A stretch of DNA of 64,000 nt, taken from Azorinus chamasolen (lineage: Eukaryota > Mollusca > Bivalvia > Cardiida > Solecurtidae). A program made the position numbers and the translations under genes. Every line of letters begins with the position of its first letter. Positions within the stretch are counted from its first letter, which is position 1. Below, piece by piece: positions 25,769 through 39,300 of the stretch. Below the pieces are notes generated by a model, which saw only the letters and a program-made list of their open reading frames with translations, made no database searches and had not been told where the DNA came from. The DNA lies in the NCBI GenBank assembly GCA_963576725.1, contig OY755241.1, forward strand, positions 52,641,955 through 52,705,954. The letters are read 5' to 3'.

Positions 25769-28700
25769 AGATATGTGTAGGGGAGATGAGGACGGTAAAA
25801 TGGAAGTGGGAATATGTGTAGGGGAGATGAGGACGGTAAAATGGAAGTGGGGATATGTGTAGGGGAGATGAGGACGGTAAAATGGAAGTGGGGATATGTG
25901 TAGGGGAGATGAGGACGGTAAAATGGAAGTGGGGATATGTGTAGGGGAGATGAGGACGGTAAGTGGGGATATGTGTAGGGGAAATGAGGACGGTAAATGG
26001 AAGTGGGGATATGTGTAGGGGAGATGAGGACGGTAAGTGGGGATGTGTAGGGGAGATGAGGACGGTAAAATGGAAGTGGGGATATGTGTAGGGGAGATGA
26101 GGACGGTTAAATGGAAGTGGGGATAAGTGTAGAGGAGATGAGGACGATAAAACGGAAGTGGGGATATGTGTAGGGAAGATGAGGACGGTAAAATGGAAGT
26201 GGGGATATGTGTAGGGGAGATGAGGACGGTAAAATGGAAGTGGGGATATGTGTAGGGGAGATGAGGACGGTAAAATGGAAGAGGTGATATGTGTAGGGGA
26301 GATGAGGACGGTAAGTGGGGATATGTATAGGGGAGACGAGGACGGTAAAATGGAAGACGGGAGATGAGGACGATAAAATGGAAGTGGGGATATGGGTAGG
26401 GGAGATGAGGACGGTAAGTGGGGATATGTGTAGGGGAGATGAGGACGGTAGAATGAAAGTGGGGATATGTGTAGTGGAGATGAGGACGGTAAAATGGAAG
26501 TGGGGATATGTGTAGGGGAGATGAGGACGGTAAAATGGAAGAGGGGAGATGAGGACGGTAAAATGGAAGTGGGGATATGTGTAGGGGAGATGAGGACGGT
26601 AAAATGGAAGAGGGGAGATGAGGACGGTAAAATGGAAGTGGGGATATGTGTAGGGGAGATGAGGACGGTAAAATGGAAGTGGGGATATGTGTAGGGGAGA
26701 TGAGGACGGTAAAATGGAAGTGGGGATGTGTAGGGGAGAAGAGGACGGTAAAATGGAAGTGGGGATATGTGTAGGAGAGATGAGGACGGTAAAATGGAAG
26801 TGGGGATATGTGTAGGGGAGATGAGGACGGAAAAATGGAAGTGGGGATATGTGTAGGGGAGATGAGGACGGTAAAATGGAAGTGGGGATATGTGTAGGGG
26901 AGATGAGGACGGTAAAATGGAAGTGGGGATATGTGTAGGGGGAGATGAGGACGGTAAAATGGAAGTGGGGATATGTGTAGGGGAGATGAGGACGGTAAAA
27001 TGGAAGTGGGGATGTGTAGGGGAAATGAGGACGGTAAAATGGAAGTGGGGATATGTGTAGGGGAGATGAGGACGGTAAAATGGAAGTGGGGATGTGTAGG
27101 GGAGATGAGGACGATAAAATGGAAGTGGGGATATGTGTAGGGGGGATGAGGACGGTAAGTGGGGATATGTGTAGGGGAGATGAGGACGGTAAAATGGAAG
27201 TGGGGATAAGTGTAGGGGAGATGAGGACGATAAAATGGAAGTGGGGATATGTGTAGGGGAGATGAGGACGGCAAAATGGAAGTGGGGATATGTGTAGGGG
27301 AGATGAGGACGGTAAAATGGAAGTGGGGATATGTGTAGGGGAAATGAGGACGGTAAAATGGAAGAGGGGAGATGAGGACGGTAAAATGGAAGTGGGGATA
27401 TGTGTAGGGGAGATGAGGACGGTAAGTGGGGATATGTGTAGGGGAGATGAGGACGGTAAATGGAAGTGGGGATATGTGTAGGGGAGATGAGGACGGTAAA
27501 ATGGAAGTGGGGATGTGTAGGGGAGATGAGGACGGTAAAATGGAAGTGGGAATATGTGTAGGGGAGATGAGGACGGTAAAATGGAAGTGGGGATATGTGT
27601 AGGGGAGATGAGGACGGTAAAATGGAAGAGGGGAGATGAGGACGGTAAGTGGGGATGTGTAGGGGAGATGAGGACGGTAAAATGGAAGTGGGGATATGTG
27701 TAGGGGAGATGAGGACGGTAAAATGGAAGTGGGGAGATGAGGACGGTAAAATGGAAGAGGGGATATGTGTATGGGAGATGAGGACGGTAAGTGGGGATGT
27801 GTAGGGGAGATGAGGACGGTAAAATGGAAGTGGGGATATGTGTAGGGGAGATGAGGACGGTAAAATGGAAGTTGGGATATGTGTAGGGGAGATGAGGACG
27901 GTAAAATTGAAGTGGGGATATGTGTAGGGGAGACGAGGACGGTAAAATGGAAGTGGGGATATGTGTAGGGGAGATGAGGACGGTAAGTGGGGATATGTGT
28001 AGGGGAAATGAGGACGGTAAATGGAAGTGGGGATATGTGTAGGGGAGATGAGGACGGTAAAATGAAAGTGGGGATATGTGTAGGGGAGATGAGGACGGTA
28101 AAATGGAAGTGGGGATATGTGTAGGGGAGATGAGGACGGTAAAATGGAAGTGGGGATATGTGTAGGGGAGATGAGGACGGTAAGTGGGGATATGTGTAGG
28201 GGAGATGAGGACGGTAAAATGGAAGTGGGGATAAGTGTAGGGGAGATGAGGACGATAAAACGGAAGTGGGGATATGTGTAGGGAAGATGAGGACGGTAAA
28301 ATGGAAGTGGGGATATGTGTAGGGGAGATGAGGACGGTAAAATGGAAGTGGGGATATGTGTAGGGGAGATGAGGACGGTAAGTGGGGATATGTGTAGGGG
28401 AGATGAGGACGGTAAAATGGAATTGGGGATAAGTGTAGGGGAGATGAGGACGATAAAATGGAAGTGGGGATATGTGTAGGGGAGATGAGGACGGTAAAAT
28501 GGAAGTGGGGATATGTGTAGGGGAGATGAGGACGGTAAAATGGAAGTGGGGATATGTGTAGGGGAGATGAGGACGGTAAAATGGAAGTGGGGATATGTGT
28601 AGGGGAGATGAGGACGGTAAGTGGGGATATGTGTAGGGGAGATGAGGACGGTAAAATGGAAGTGGGGATAAGTGTAGGGGAGATGAGGACGATAAAACGG

Positions 28701-28784
28701 AAGTGGGGATATGTGTAGGGAAGATGAGGACGGTAAAATGGAAGTGGGGATATGTGTAGGGGAGATGAGGACGGTAAAATGGAA
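25769..28784 (+). repeat. Mixed higher-order section
   Basis: This is array with the GTATAGG marker at 26,315. Private variants include GGTTAAATGG at 26,106, GTAGAGGAG near 26,130, GAGGTGATATG near 26,282, a GTAGGGGGGATG unit near 27,137 and GGCAAAATGG at 27,270. The GGCAAAATGG unit recurs at 30,275 and 32,638 (3,005 and then 2,363 bp on), and the AATGAAAG unit at 28,061 recurs at 31,025 and 33,388. Confidence 0.8.
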
Positions 28785-31146
28785 GTGGGGATATGTGTAG
28801 GGGAGATGAGGACGGTAAGTGGGGATATGTATAGGGGAGACGAGGACGGTAAAATGGAAGAGGGGAGATGAGGACGGTAAAATGGAAGTGGGGATATGGG
28901 TAGGGGAGATGAGGACGGTAAGTGGGGATATGTGTAGGGGAGATGAGGACGGTAGAATGAAAGTGGGGATATGTGTAGTGGAGATGAGGACGGTAAAATG
29001 GAAGTGGGGATATGTGTAGGGGAGATGAGGACGGTAAAATGGAAGTGGGGATATGTGTAGGGGAGATGAGGACGGTAAAATGGAAGTGGGGATATGTGTA
29101 GGGGAGATGAGGACGGTAAAATGGAATTAGGGATATGTGTTGGGGAGATGAGGACGGTAAAATGGAAGTGGAGATATGTGTAGGGGAGATGAGGACGGTA
29201 AAATGGAAGTGGGAATATGTGTAGGGGAGATGAGGACGGTAAAATGGAAGTGGGGATATGTGTAGGGGAGATGAGGACGGTAAAATGGAAGTGGGGATAT
29301 GTGTAGGGGAGATGAGGACGGTAAAATGGAAGTGGGGATATGTGTAGGGGAGATGAGGACGGTAAAATGGAAGTGGGGATATGTGTAGGGGAGATGAGGA
29401 CGGTAAAATGGAAGTGGGGATATGTGTAGGGGAGATGAGGACGGTAAGTGGGGATATGTGTAGGGGAAATGAGGACGGTAAATGGAAGTGGGGATATGTG
29501 TAGGGGAGATGAGGACGGTAAAATGAAAGTGGGGATATGTGTAGGGGAGATGAGGACGGTAAAATGGAAGTGGGGATATGTGTAGGGGAGATGAGGACGG
29601 TAAAATGGAAGTGGGGATATGTGTAGGGGAGATGAGGACGGTAAGTGGGGATATGTGTAGGGGAGATGAGGACGGTAAAATGGAAGTGGGGATAAGTGTA
29701 GGGGAGATGAGGACGATAAAACGGAAGTGGGGATATGTGTAGGGAAGATGAGGACGGTAAAATGGAAGTGGGGATATGTGTAGGGGAGATGAGGACGGTA
29801 AAATGGAAGTGGGGATATGTGTAGGGGAGATGAGGACGGTAAGTGGGGATATGTGTAGGGGAGATGAGGACGGTAAAATGGAATTGGGGATAAGTGTAGG
29901 GGAGATGAGGACGATAAAATGGAAGTGGGGATATGTGTAGGGGAGATGAGGACGGTAAAATGGAAGTGGGGATATGTGTAGGGGAGATGAGGACGGTAAA
30001 ATGGAAGTGGGGATATGTGTAGGGGAGATGAGGACGGTAAAATGGAAGTGGGGATATGTGTAGGGGAGATGAGGACGGTAAGTGGGGATATGTGTAGGGG
30101 AGATGAGGACGGTAAAATGGAAGTGGGGATAAGTGTAGGGGAGATGAGGACGATAAAACGGAAGTGGGGATATGTGTAGGGAAGATGAGGACGGTAAAAT
30201 GGAAGTGGGGATAAGTGTAGGGGAGATGAGGACGATAAAATGGAAGTGGGGATATGTGTAGGGGAGATGAGGACGGCAAAATGGAAGTGGGGATATGTGT
30301 AGGGGAGATGAGGACGGTAAAATGGAAGTGGGGATATGTGTAGGGGAAATGAGGACGGTAAAATGGAAGAGGGGAGATGAGGACGGTAAAATGGAAGTGG
30401 GGATATGTGTAGGGGAGATGAGGACGGTAAGTGGGGATATGTGTAGGGGAGATGAGGACGGTAAATGGAAGTGGGGATATGTGTAGGGGAGATGAGGACG
30501 GTAAAATGGAAGTGGGGATGTGTAGGGGAGATGAGGACGGTAAAATGGAAGTGGGAATATGTGTAGGGGAGATGAGGACGGTAAAATGGAAGAGGGGAGA
30601 TGAGGACGGTAAGTGGGGATGTGTAGGGGAGATGAGGACGGTAAAATGGAAGTGGGGATATGTGTAGGGGAGATGAGGACGGTAAAATGGAAGTGGGGAG
30701 ATGAGGACGGTAAAATGGAAGAGGGGATATGTGTATGGGAGATGAGGACGGTAAGTGGGGATGTGTAGGGGAGATGAGGACGGTAAAATGGAAGTGGGGA
30801 TATGTGTAGGGGAGATGAGGACGGTAAAATGGAAGTTGGGATATGTGTAGGGGAGATGAGGACGGTAAAATTGAAGTGGGGATATGTGTAGGGGAGACGA
30901 GGACGGTAAAATGGAAGTGGGGATATGTGTAGGGGAGATGAGGACGGTAAGTGGGGATATGTGTAGGGGAAATGAGGACGGTAAATGGAAGTGGGGATAT
31001 GTGTAGGGGAGATGAGGACGGTAAAATGAAAGTGGGGATATGTGTAGGGGAGATGAGGACGGTAAAATGGAAGTGGGGATATGTGTAGGGGAGATGAGGA
31101 CGGTAAAATGGAAGTGGGGATATGTGTAGGGGAGATGAGGACGGTA
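28785..31146 (+). repeat. 2,363-bp tandem duplication, left copy
   Basis: It matches 31,148-33,538 at a constant 2,363-bp offset. Checked pairs are the GTATAGG unit 28,819/31,182, AATGAAAG 29,522/31,885 and GGCAAAATGG 30,275/32,638. A GAATTAGGG unit at 29,124 is also shared. Confidence 0.88.
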
Positions 31147-33538
31147 AGTGGGGATATGTGTAGGGGAGATGAGGACGGTAAGTGGGGATATGTATAGGGG
31201 AGACGAGGACGGTAAAATGGAAGAGGGGAGATGAGGACGGTAAAATGGAAGTGGGGATATGGGTAGGGGAGATGAGGACGGTAAGTGGGGATATGTGTAG
31301 GGGAGATGAGGACGGTAGAATGAAAGTGGGGATATGTGTAGTGGAGATGAGGACGGTAAAATGGAAGTGGGGATATGTGTAGGGGAGATGAGGACGGTAA
31401 AATGGAAGTGGGGATATGTGTAGGGGAGATGAGGACGGTAAAATGGAAGTGGGGATATGTGTAGGGGAGATGAGGACGGTAAAATGGAATTAGGGATATG
31501 TGTTGGGGAGATGAGGACGGTAAAATGGAAGTGGAGATATGTGTAGGGGAGATGAGGACGGTAAAATGGAAGTGGGAATATGTGTAGGGGAGATGAGGAC
31601 GGTAAAATGGAAGTGGGGATATGTGTAGGGGAGATGAGGACGGTAAAATGGAAGTGGGGATATGTGTAGGGGAGATGAGGACGGTAAAATGGAAGTGGGG
31701 ATATGTGTAGGGGAGATGAGGACGGTAAAATGGAAGTGGGGATATGTGTAGGGGAGATGAGGACGGTAAAATGGAAGTGGGGATATGTGTAGGGGAGATG
31801 AGGACGGTAAGTGGGGATATGTGTAGGGGAAATGAGGACGGTAAATGGAAGTGGGGATATGTGTAGGGGAGATGAGGACGGTAAAATGAAAGTGGGGATA
31901 TGTGTAGGGGAGATGAGGACGGTAAAATGGAAGTGGGGATATGTGTAGGGGAGATGAGGACGGTAAAATGGAAGTGGGGATATGTGTAGGGGAGATGAGG
32001 ACGGTAAGTGGGGATATGTGTAGGGGAGATGAGGACGGTAAAATGGAAGTGGGGATAAGTGTAGGGGAGATGAGGACGATAAAACGGAAGTGGGGATATG
32101 TGTAGGGAAGATGAGGACGGTAAAATGGAAGTGGGGATATGTGTAGGGGAGATGAGGACGGTAAAATGGAAGTGGGGATATGTGTAGGGGAGATGAGGAC
32201 GGTAAGTGGGGATATGTGTAGGGGAGATGAGGACGGTAAAATGGAATTGGGGATAAGTGTAGGGGAGATGAGGACGATAAAATGGAAGTGGGGATATGTG
32301 TAGGGGAGATGAGGACGGTAAAATGGAAGTGGGGATATGTGTAGGGGAGATGAGGACGGTAAAATGGAAGTGGGGATATGTGTAGGGGAGATGAGGACGG
32401 TAAAATGGAAGTGGGGATATGTGTAGGGGAGATGAGGACGGTAAGTGGGGATATGTGTAGGGGAGATGAGGACGGTAAAATGGAAGTGGGGATAAGTGTA
32501 GGGGAGATGAGGACGATAAAACGGAAGTGGGGATATGTGTAGGGAAGATGAGGACGGTAAAATGGAAGTGGGGATAAGTGTAGGGGAGATGAGGACGATA
32601 AAATGGAAGTGGGGATATGTGTAGGGGAGATGAGGACGGCAAAATGGAAGTGGGGATATGTGTAGGGGAGATGAGGACGGTAAAATGGAAGTGGGGATAT
32701 GTGTAGGGGAAATGAGGACGGTAAAATGGAAGAGGGGAGATGAGGACGGTAAAATGGAAGTGGGGATATGTGTAGGGGAGATGAGGACGGTAAGTGGGGA
32801 TATGTGTAGGGGAGATGAGGACGGTAAATGGAAGTGGGGATATGTGTAGGGGAGATGAGGACGGTAAAATGGAAGTGGGGATGTGTAGGGGAGATGAGGA
32901 CGGTAAAATGGAAGTGGGAATATGTGTAGGGGAGATGAGGACGGTAAAATGGAAGAGGGGAGATGAGGACGGTAAGTGGGGATGTGTAGGGGAGATGAGG
33001 ACGGTAAAATGGAAGTGGGGATATGTGTAGGGGAGATGAGGACGGTAAAATGGAAGTGGGGAGATGAGGACGGTAAAATGGAAGAGGGGATATGTGTATG
33101 GGAGATGAGGACGGTAAGTGGGGATGTGTAGGGGAGATGAGGACGGTAAAATGGAAGTGGGGATATGTGTAGGGGAGATGAGGACGGTAAAATGGAAGTT
33201 GGGATATGTGTAGGGGAGATGAGGACGGTAAAATTGAAGTGGGGATATGTGTAGGGGAGACGAGGACGGTAAAATGGAAGTGGGGATATGTGTAGGGGAG
33301 ATGAGGACGGTAAGTGGGGATATGTGTAGGGGAAATGAGGACGGTAAATGGAAGTGGGGATATGTGTAGGGGAGATGAGGACGGTAAAATGAAAGTGGGG
33401 ATATGTGTAGGGGAGATGAGGACGGTAAAATGGAAGTGGGGATATGTGTAGGGGAGATGAGGACGGTAAAATGGAAGTGGGGATATGTGTAGGGGAGATG
33501 AGGACGGTAAGTGGGGATATGTGTAGGGGAGATGAGGA
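31147..33538 (+). repeat. 2,363-bp tandem duplication, right copy
   Basis: This is the partner of 28,785-31,146. It begins after two consecutive 34-mers near 31,114-31,181, which the left copy does not have, and that marks the junction. The match ends near 33,538. Confidence 0.88.
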
Positions 33539-35040
33539 CGGTAAAATGGAAGTGGGGATAAGTGTAGGGGAGATGAGGACGATAAAACGGAAGTGGGGAT
33601 ATGTGTAGGGAAGATGAGGACGGTAAAATGGAAGTGGGGATATGTGTAGGGGAGATGAGGACGGTAAAATGGAAGTGGGGATATGTGTAGGGGAGATGAG
33701 GACGGTAAGTGGGGATATGTGTAGGGGAGATGAGGACGGTAAAATGGAATTGGGGATAAGTGTAGGGGAGATGAGGACGATAAAATGGAAGTGGGGATAT
33801 GTGTAGGGGAGATGAGGACGGTAAAATGGAAGTGGGGATATGTGTAGGGGAGATGAGGACGGTAAAATGGAAGTGGGGATATGTGTAGGGGAGATGAGGA
33901 CGGTAAAATGGAAGTGGGGATATGTGTAGGGGAGATGAGGACGGTAAGTGGGGATATGTGTAGGGGAGATGAGGACGGTAAAATGGAAGTGGGGATAAGT
34001 GTAGGGGAGATGAGGACGATAAAACGGAAGTGGGGATATGTGTAGGGAAGATGAGGACGGTAAAATGGAAGTGGGGATATGTGTAGGGGAGATGAGGACG
34101 GTAAAATGGAAGTGGGGATATGTGTAGGGGAGATGAGGACGGTAAGTGGGGATATGTATAGGGGAGACGAGGACGGTAAAATGGAAGAGGGGAGATGAGG
34201 ACGGTAAAATGGAAGTGGGGATATGGGTAGGGGAGATGAGGACGGTAAGTGGGGATATGTGTAGGGGAGATGAGGACGGTAGAATGAAAGTGGGGATATG
34301 TGTAGTGGAGATGAGGACGGTAAAATGGAAGTGGGGATATGTGTAGGGGAGATGAGGACGGTAAAATGGAAGTGGGGATATGTGTAGGGGAGATGAGGAC
34401 GGTAAAATGGAAGTGGGGATATGTGTAGGGGAGATGAGGACGGTAAAATGGAATTAGGGATATGTGTTGGGGAGATGAGGACGGTAAAATGGAAGTGGAG
34501 ATATGTGTAGGGGAGATGAGGACGGTAAAATGGAAGTGGGAATATGTGTAGGGGAGATGAGGACGGTAAAATGGAAGTGGGGATATGTGTAGGGGAGATG
34601 AGGACGGTAAGTGGGGATATGTGTAGGGGAAATGAGGACGGTAAATGGAAGTGGGGATATGTGTAGGGGAGATGAGGACGGTAAAATGAAAGTGGGGATA
34701 TGTGTAGGGGAGATGAGGACGGTAAAATGGAAGTGGGGATATGTGTAGGGGAGATGAGGACGGTAAAATGGAAGTGGGGATATGTGTAGGGGAGATGAGG
34801 ACGGTAAGTGGGGATATGTGTAGGGGAGATGAGGACGGTAAAATGGAAGTGGGGATAAGTGTAGGGGAGATGAGGACGATAAAACGGAAGTGGGGATATG
34901 TGTAGGGAAGATGAGGACGGTAAAATGGAAGTGGGGATATGTGTAGGGGAGATGAGGACGGTAAAATGGAAGTGGGGATATGTGTAGGGGAGATGAGGAC
35001 GGTAAGTGGGGATATGTGTAGGGGAGATGAGGACGGTAAA
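33539..35040 (+). repeat. Array with 1,297-bp offset pair
   Basis: The markers GTATAGG 34,146/35,443 and AATGAAAG 33,388/34,685 show that about 33,280-34,360 is repeated at about 34,580-35,660. The GAATTGGGGATAAG unit near 33,744 recurs near 35,041. The left member is itself related to 28.0-28.8 kb at offset 5,327. Confidence 0.84.
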
Positions 35041-36170
35041 ATGGAATTGGGGATAAGTGTAGGGGAGATGAGGACGATAAAATGGAAGTGGGGATATGTG
35101 TAGGGGAGATGAGGACGGTAAAATGGAAGTGGGGATATGTGTAGGGGAGATGAGGACGGTAAAATGGAAGTGGGGATATGTGTAGGGGAGACGAGGACGG
35201 TAAAATGGAAGTGGGGATATGTGTAGGGGAGATGAGGACGGTAAGTGGGGATATGTGTAGGGGAGATGAGGACGGTAAAATGGAAGTGGGGATAAGTGTA
35301 GGGGAGATGAGGACGATAAAACGGAAGTGGGGATATGTGTAGGGAAGATGAGGACGGTAAAATGGAAGTAGGGATATGTGTAGGGGAGATGAGGACGGTA
35401 AAATGGAAGTGGGGATATGTGTAGGGGAGATGAGGACGGTAAGTGGGGATATGTATAGGGGAGACGAGGACGGTAAAATGGAAGAGGGGAGATGAGGACG
35501 GTAAAATGGAAGTGGGGATATGGGTAGGGGAGATGAGGACGGTAAGTGGGGATATGTGTAGGGGAGATGAGGACGGTAGAATGAAAGTGGGGATATGTGT
35601 AGTGGAGATGAGGACGGTAAAATGGAAGTGGGGATATGTGTAGGGGAGATGAGGACGGTAAAATGGAAGAGGGGAGATGAGGACGGTAAAATGGAAGTGG
35701 GGATATGTGTAGGGGAGATGAGGACGGTAAAATGGAAGAGGGGAGATGAGGACGGTAAAATGGAAGTGGGGATATGTGTAGGGGAGATGAGGACAGTAAG
35801 TGGGGATATGTGTAGGGGAGATGAGGACGGTAAATGGAAGTGGGGATATGTGTAGGGGAAATGAGGACGGTAAAATGGTGGAAGTGGGGATATGTGTAGG
35901 GGAGATGAGGACGGTAAAATGGAAGTGGGGATATGTGTAGGGGAGATGAGGACGGTAAAATGGAAGTGGGGATATGTGTAGGGGAGATGAGGACGGTAAA
36001 ATGGAATTAGGGATATGTGTTGGGGAGATGAGGACGGTAAAATGGAAGTGGAGATATGTGTAGGGGAGATGAGGACGGTAAAATGGAAGTGGGAATATGT
36101 GTAGGGGAGATGAGGACGGTAAAATGGAAGTGGGGATATGTGTAGGGGAGATGAGGACGGTAAAATGGAA
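35041..36170 (+). repeat. Clean start of 4.7-kb paralogous block
   Basis: It matches 39,761-40,890 at offset 4,720, sharing the otherwise rare GAAGTAGGGATATG (35,366 and 40,086), GAATTAGGG (36,004 and 40,724) and the GAATTGGGGATAAG unit. The base-level match is clean up to 36,170, where a run of single-base length changes begins. Confidence 0.86.
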
Positions 36171-39100
36171 GTGGGATATGTGTAGGGGAGATGAGGACGG
36201 TAAAATGGAAGTGGGGATATGTGTAGGGGAGATGAGGACGGTAAAATGGAAGTGGGGTTATGTGTAGGGAAGATGAGTACGGTAAAATGGAAGTGGGGAT
36301 ATGTGTAGGGGAGATGAGGACGGTAAAATGGAAGTGGGGATATGTGTAGGGGAGATGAGGACGGTAAAATGGAAGTGGGGATATGTGTAGGGGAGATGAG
36401 GACGGTAAAATGGAAGTGGGGATATGTGTAGGGGAGATGAGGACGGTAAAATGGAAGTGGGGATGTGTAGGGGAGAAGAGGACGGTAAAATGGAAGTGGG
36501 GATATGTGTAGGAGAGATGAGGACGGTAAAATGGAAGTGGGGATATGTGTAGGGGAGATGAGGACGGTTAAAATGGAAGTGGGGATATGTGTAGGGGAGA
36601 TGAGGACGGTAAAATGGAAGTGGGGATATGTGTAGGGAGATGAGGACGGTAAAATGGAAGTGGGGATATGTGTAGGGGGAGATGAGGACGGTAAAATGGA
36701 AGTGGGGATATTGTGTAGGGGAGATGAGGACGGTAAATGGAAGTGGGGATGTGTAGGGGAGATGAGGACGGTAAAATGGAAGTGGGGATATGTGTAGGGG
36801 GAGATGAGGACGTAAAATGGAAGTGGGGATGTGTAGGGGAGATGAGGACGATAAAATGGAAGTGGGGATATGTGTAGGGGAGATGAGGACGGTAAGTGGG
36901 GATATGTGTAGGGGAGATGAGGACGGTAAAATGAAAGTGGGGATAAGTGTAGGGGAGATGAGGACGATAAAATGGAAGTGGGGATATGTGTAAGGGGAGA
37001 TGAGGACGGTTAAAATGGAAGTGGGGATATGTGTAGGGGAGATGAGGACGGTAAAATGGAAGTGGGGATATGTGTAGGGGAGATGAGGACGGTAAAATGG
37101 AAGAGGGGAGATGAGGACGGTAAAATGGAAGTGGGGATATGTGTAGGGGAGATGAGGACGGTAAGTGGGGATATGTGTAGGGGAGATGAGGACGGTAAAT
37201 GGGAAGTGGGGGATATGTGTAGGGAGATGAGGACGGTAAAAAGGAAGTGGGGATATGTGTAGGGGAGATGAGGACGGTAAAATGGAAGTGGGGATATGTG
37301 TAGGGGGAGATGAGGACGGTAAAATGGAAGTGGGGATATGTGTAGGGGAGATGAGGACGGTAAAATGGAAGTGGGGATATGTGTAGGGGAGATGAGGACG
37401 GTAAGTGGGGATATGTGTAGGGGAGATGAGGACGGTAAAATGGAAGTGGGGATAAGTGTAGGGAGATGAGGACGATAAAACGGAAGTGGGGATATGTGTA
37501 GGGAAGATGAGGACGGTAAAATGGAAGTGGGGATATGTGTAGGGGAGATGAGGACGGTAAAATGGAAGTGGGGATATGTGTAGGGGAGATGAGGACGGTA
37601 AAATGGAAGAGGGGATATGTGTAGGGGAGATAGAGGACGGTAAGTGGGGATATGTATAGGGGAGACGAGGACGGTAAAATGGAAGAGGGGAGATGAGGAC
37701 GGTAAAATGGAAGTGGGGATATGGGTAGGGGAGATGAGGACGGTAAGTGGGGATATGTGTAGGGAGATGAGGACGGTAGAATGAAAGTGGGGATATGTGT
37801 AGTGGAGATGAGGACGGTAAAATGGAAGTGGGGATATGTGTAGGGGAAATGAGGACGGTAAAATGGAAGAGGGGGAGATGAGGACGGTAAAATGGAAGTG
37901 GGGATATGTGTAGGGGAGATGAGGACGGTAAAATGGAAGAGGGGAGATGAGGACGGTCAAAATGGAAGTGGGGATATGTGTAGGGGAGATGAGGACAGTA
38001 AGTGGGGATATGTGTAGGGGAGATGAGGACGGTAATGAAGTGGGGATATGTGTAGGGGAGATGAGGACGGTAAATTGGAGGAAGTGGGATATGTGTAGGG
38101 GAGATGAGGACGGTAAAATGGAAGTGGGGATATGTGTAGGGGGATGAGGACGGTAAAATGGAAGTGGGGATATGTGTAGGGGGATGAGGACGGTAAAATG
38201 GAAGTGGGGATATGTGTAGGGGAGATGAGGACGGTAAAATGGAAGTGGGATATGTGTAGGGGAGATGAGGACGGTAAAATGGAAGTGGGGAATATGTGTA
38301 GGGGAGATGAGGCGGTAAAGTGAAATGTGGGGATATGTGTAGGGGAGATGAGGACGGTAAAATGGGAAGTGGGGATATGTGTAGGGGAGATGAGGACGGT
38401 AAAATGGAAGTGGGGATATGTGTAGGGGAGATGAGGACGGTAAAATTGGAAGTGGGAGTAATGATGTAGGGAGATGAGGACGGTAAAATGGAAGTGGGGG
38501 ATATGTGTAGGGGAGATGAGGACGGTAAAATGGAAGTGGGGAATGTGTAGGGGAGATGAGGACGGTAAAATGGAAGTGGGGATATGTGTAGGGGAGATGA
38601 GGACGGTAAAATGGAAGTGGGGATGTGTAGGGGAGAAGAGGACGGTAAAATGGAAGTGGGATATGTGTAGGAGAGATGAGGACGGTAAAATGGAAGTGGG
38701 GATTATGTGTAGGGGAGATGAGGACGGAAAAATGGAAGTGGGATATGTGTAGGGGAGATGAGGACGGTAAAATGGAAGTGGGGATATGTGTAGGGGAGAT
38801 GAGGACGGTAAAATGGAAGTGGGGATATGTGTAGGGGAGATGAGGACGGTAAAATGGAAGTGGGGATATGGGTAGGGGAGATGAGGACGGTAAGTGGGGA
38901 TATGTGTAGGGGAGATGAGGACGGTAGAATGAAAGTGGGGATATGTGTAGTGGAGATGAGGACGGTAAAATGGAAGTGGGGATATGTGTAGGGGAGATGA
39001 GGACGGTAAAATGGAAGAGGGGAGATGAGGACGGTAAAATGGAAGTGGGGATATGTGTAGGGAGATGAGGACGGTAAAATGGAAGAGGGAGATGAGGACG

Positions 39101-39300
39101 GTAAAATGGAAGTGGGGATATGTGTAGGGGAGATGAGGACAGTAAGTGGGGATATGTGTTGGGAGATGAGGACGGTAAATGGAAGTGGGGATATGTGTAG
39201 GGAGATGAGGACGGTAAAAAGGAAGTGGGGATATGTGTAGGGGAGATGAGGACGGTTAAAATGGAAGTGGGGATATGTGTAGGGGAGATGAGGACGGGTA
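36171..39300 (+). repeat. Array stretch dense in single-base indels
   Basis: The same 41-bp array and marker order as its paralogue at 40.89-44.6 kb, but peppered with one-base gains and losses seen hardly anywhere else in the window. Examples are GTGGGATATG 36,171; GGTTAAAATGG 36,567; GTAGGGAGATG 36,633; GATATTGTG 36,708; GACGTAAAATGG 36,809; GTAAGGGGAG 36,990; GGGGGATATG 37,207; GATAGAGGAC 37,630; GGTCAAAATGG 37,956; GGTAATGAAG 38,030; GATGAGGCGGTAAAGTG 38,308; AGTAATGATGTAGG 38,457; GATTATGTG 38,701. Uncorrected read error in a hard-to-assemble stretch is the likeliest cause; a genuinely decayed copy is the alternative. Confidence 0.88.

Noticed and set aside
21335..27274. Antisense open frame of 1,979 codons, and similar ones at 4,149-7,430, 7,360-7,797, 26,107-30,279, 29,127-32,642 and 37,010-37,960
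   Set aside because: All three antisense frames are open by composition, the frame phase rotates every monomer, starts are TTG created by single private C bases, ends coincide with known variant monomers, and indels of every size leave the frame open. There is no coding signal beyond repeat composition.
36171..39300. Indel-rich stretch as a distinct, functional diverged subfamily
   Set aside because: Marker order equals that of the clean paralogue at 40.89-44.6 kb, and the changes are mainly one-base run-length changes, which fit sequencing error better than selection or subfamily divergence. It is kept as an assembly-quality finding.
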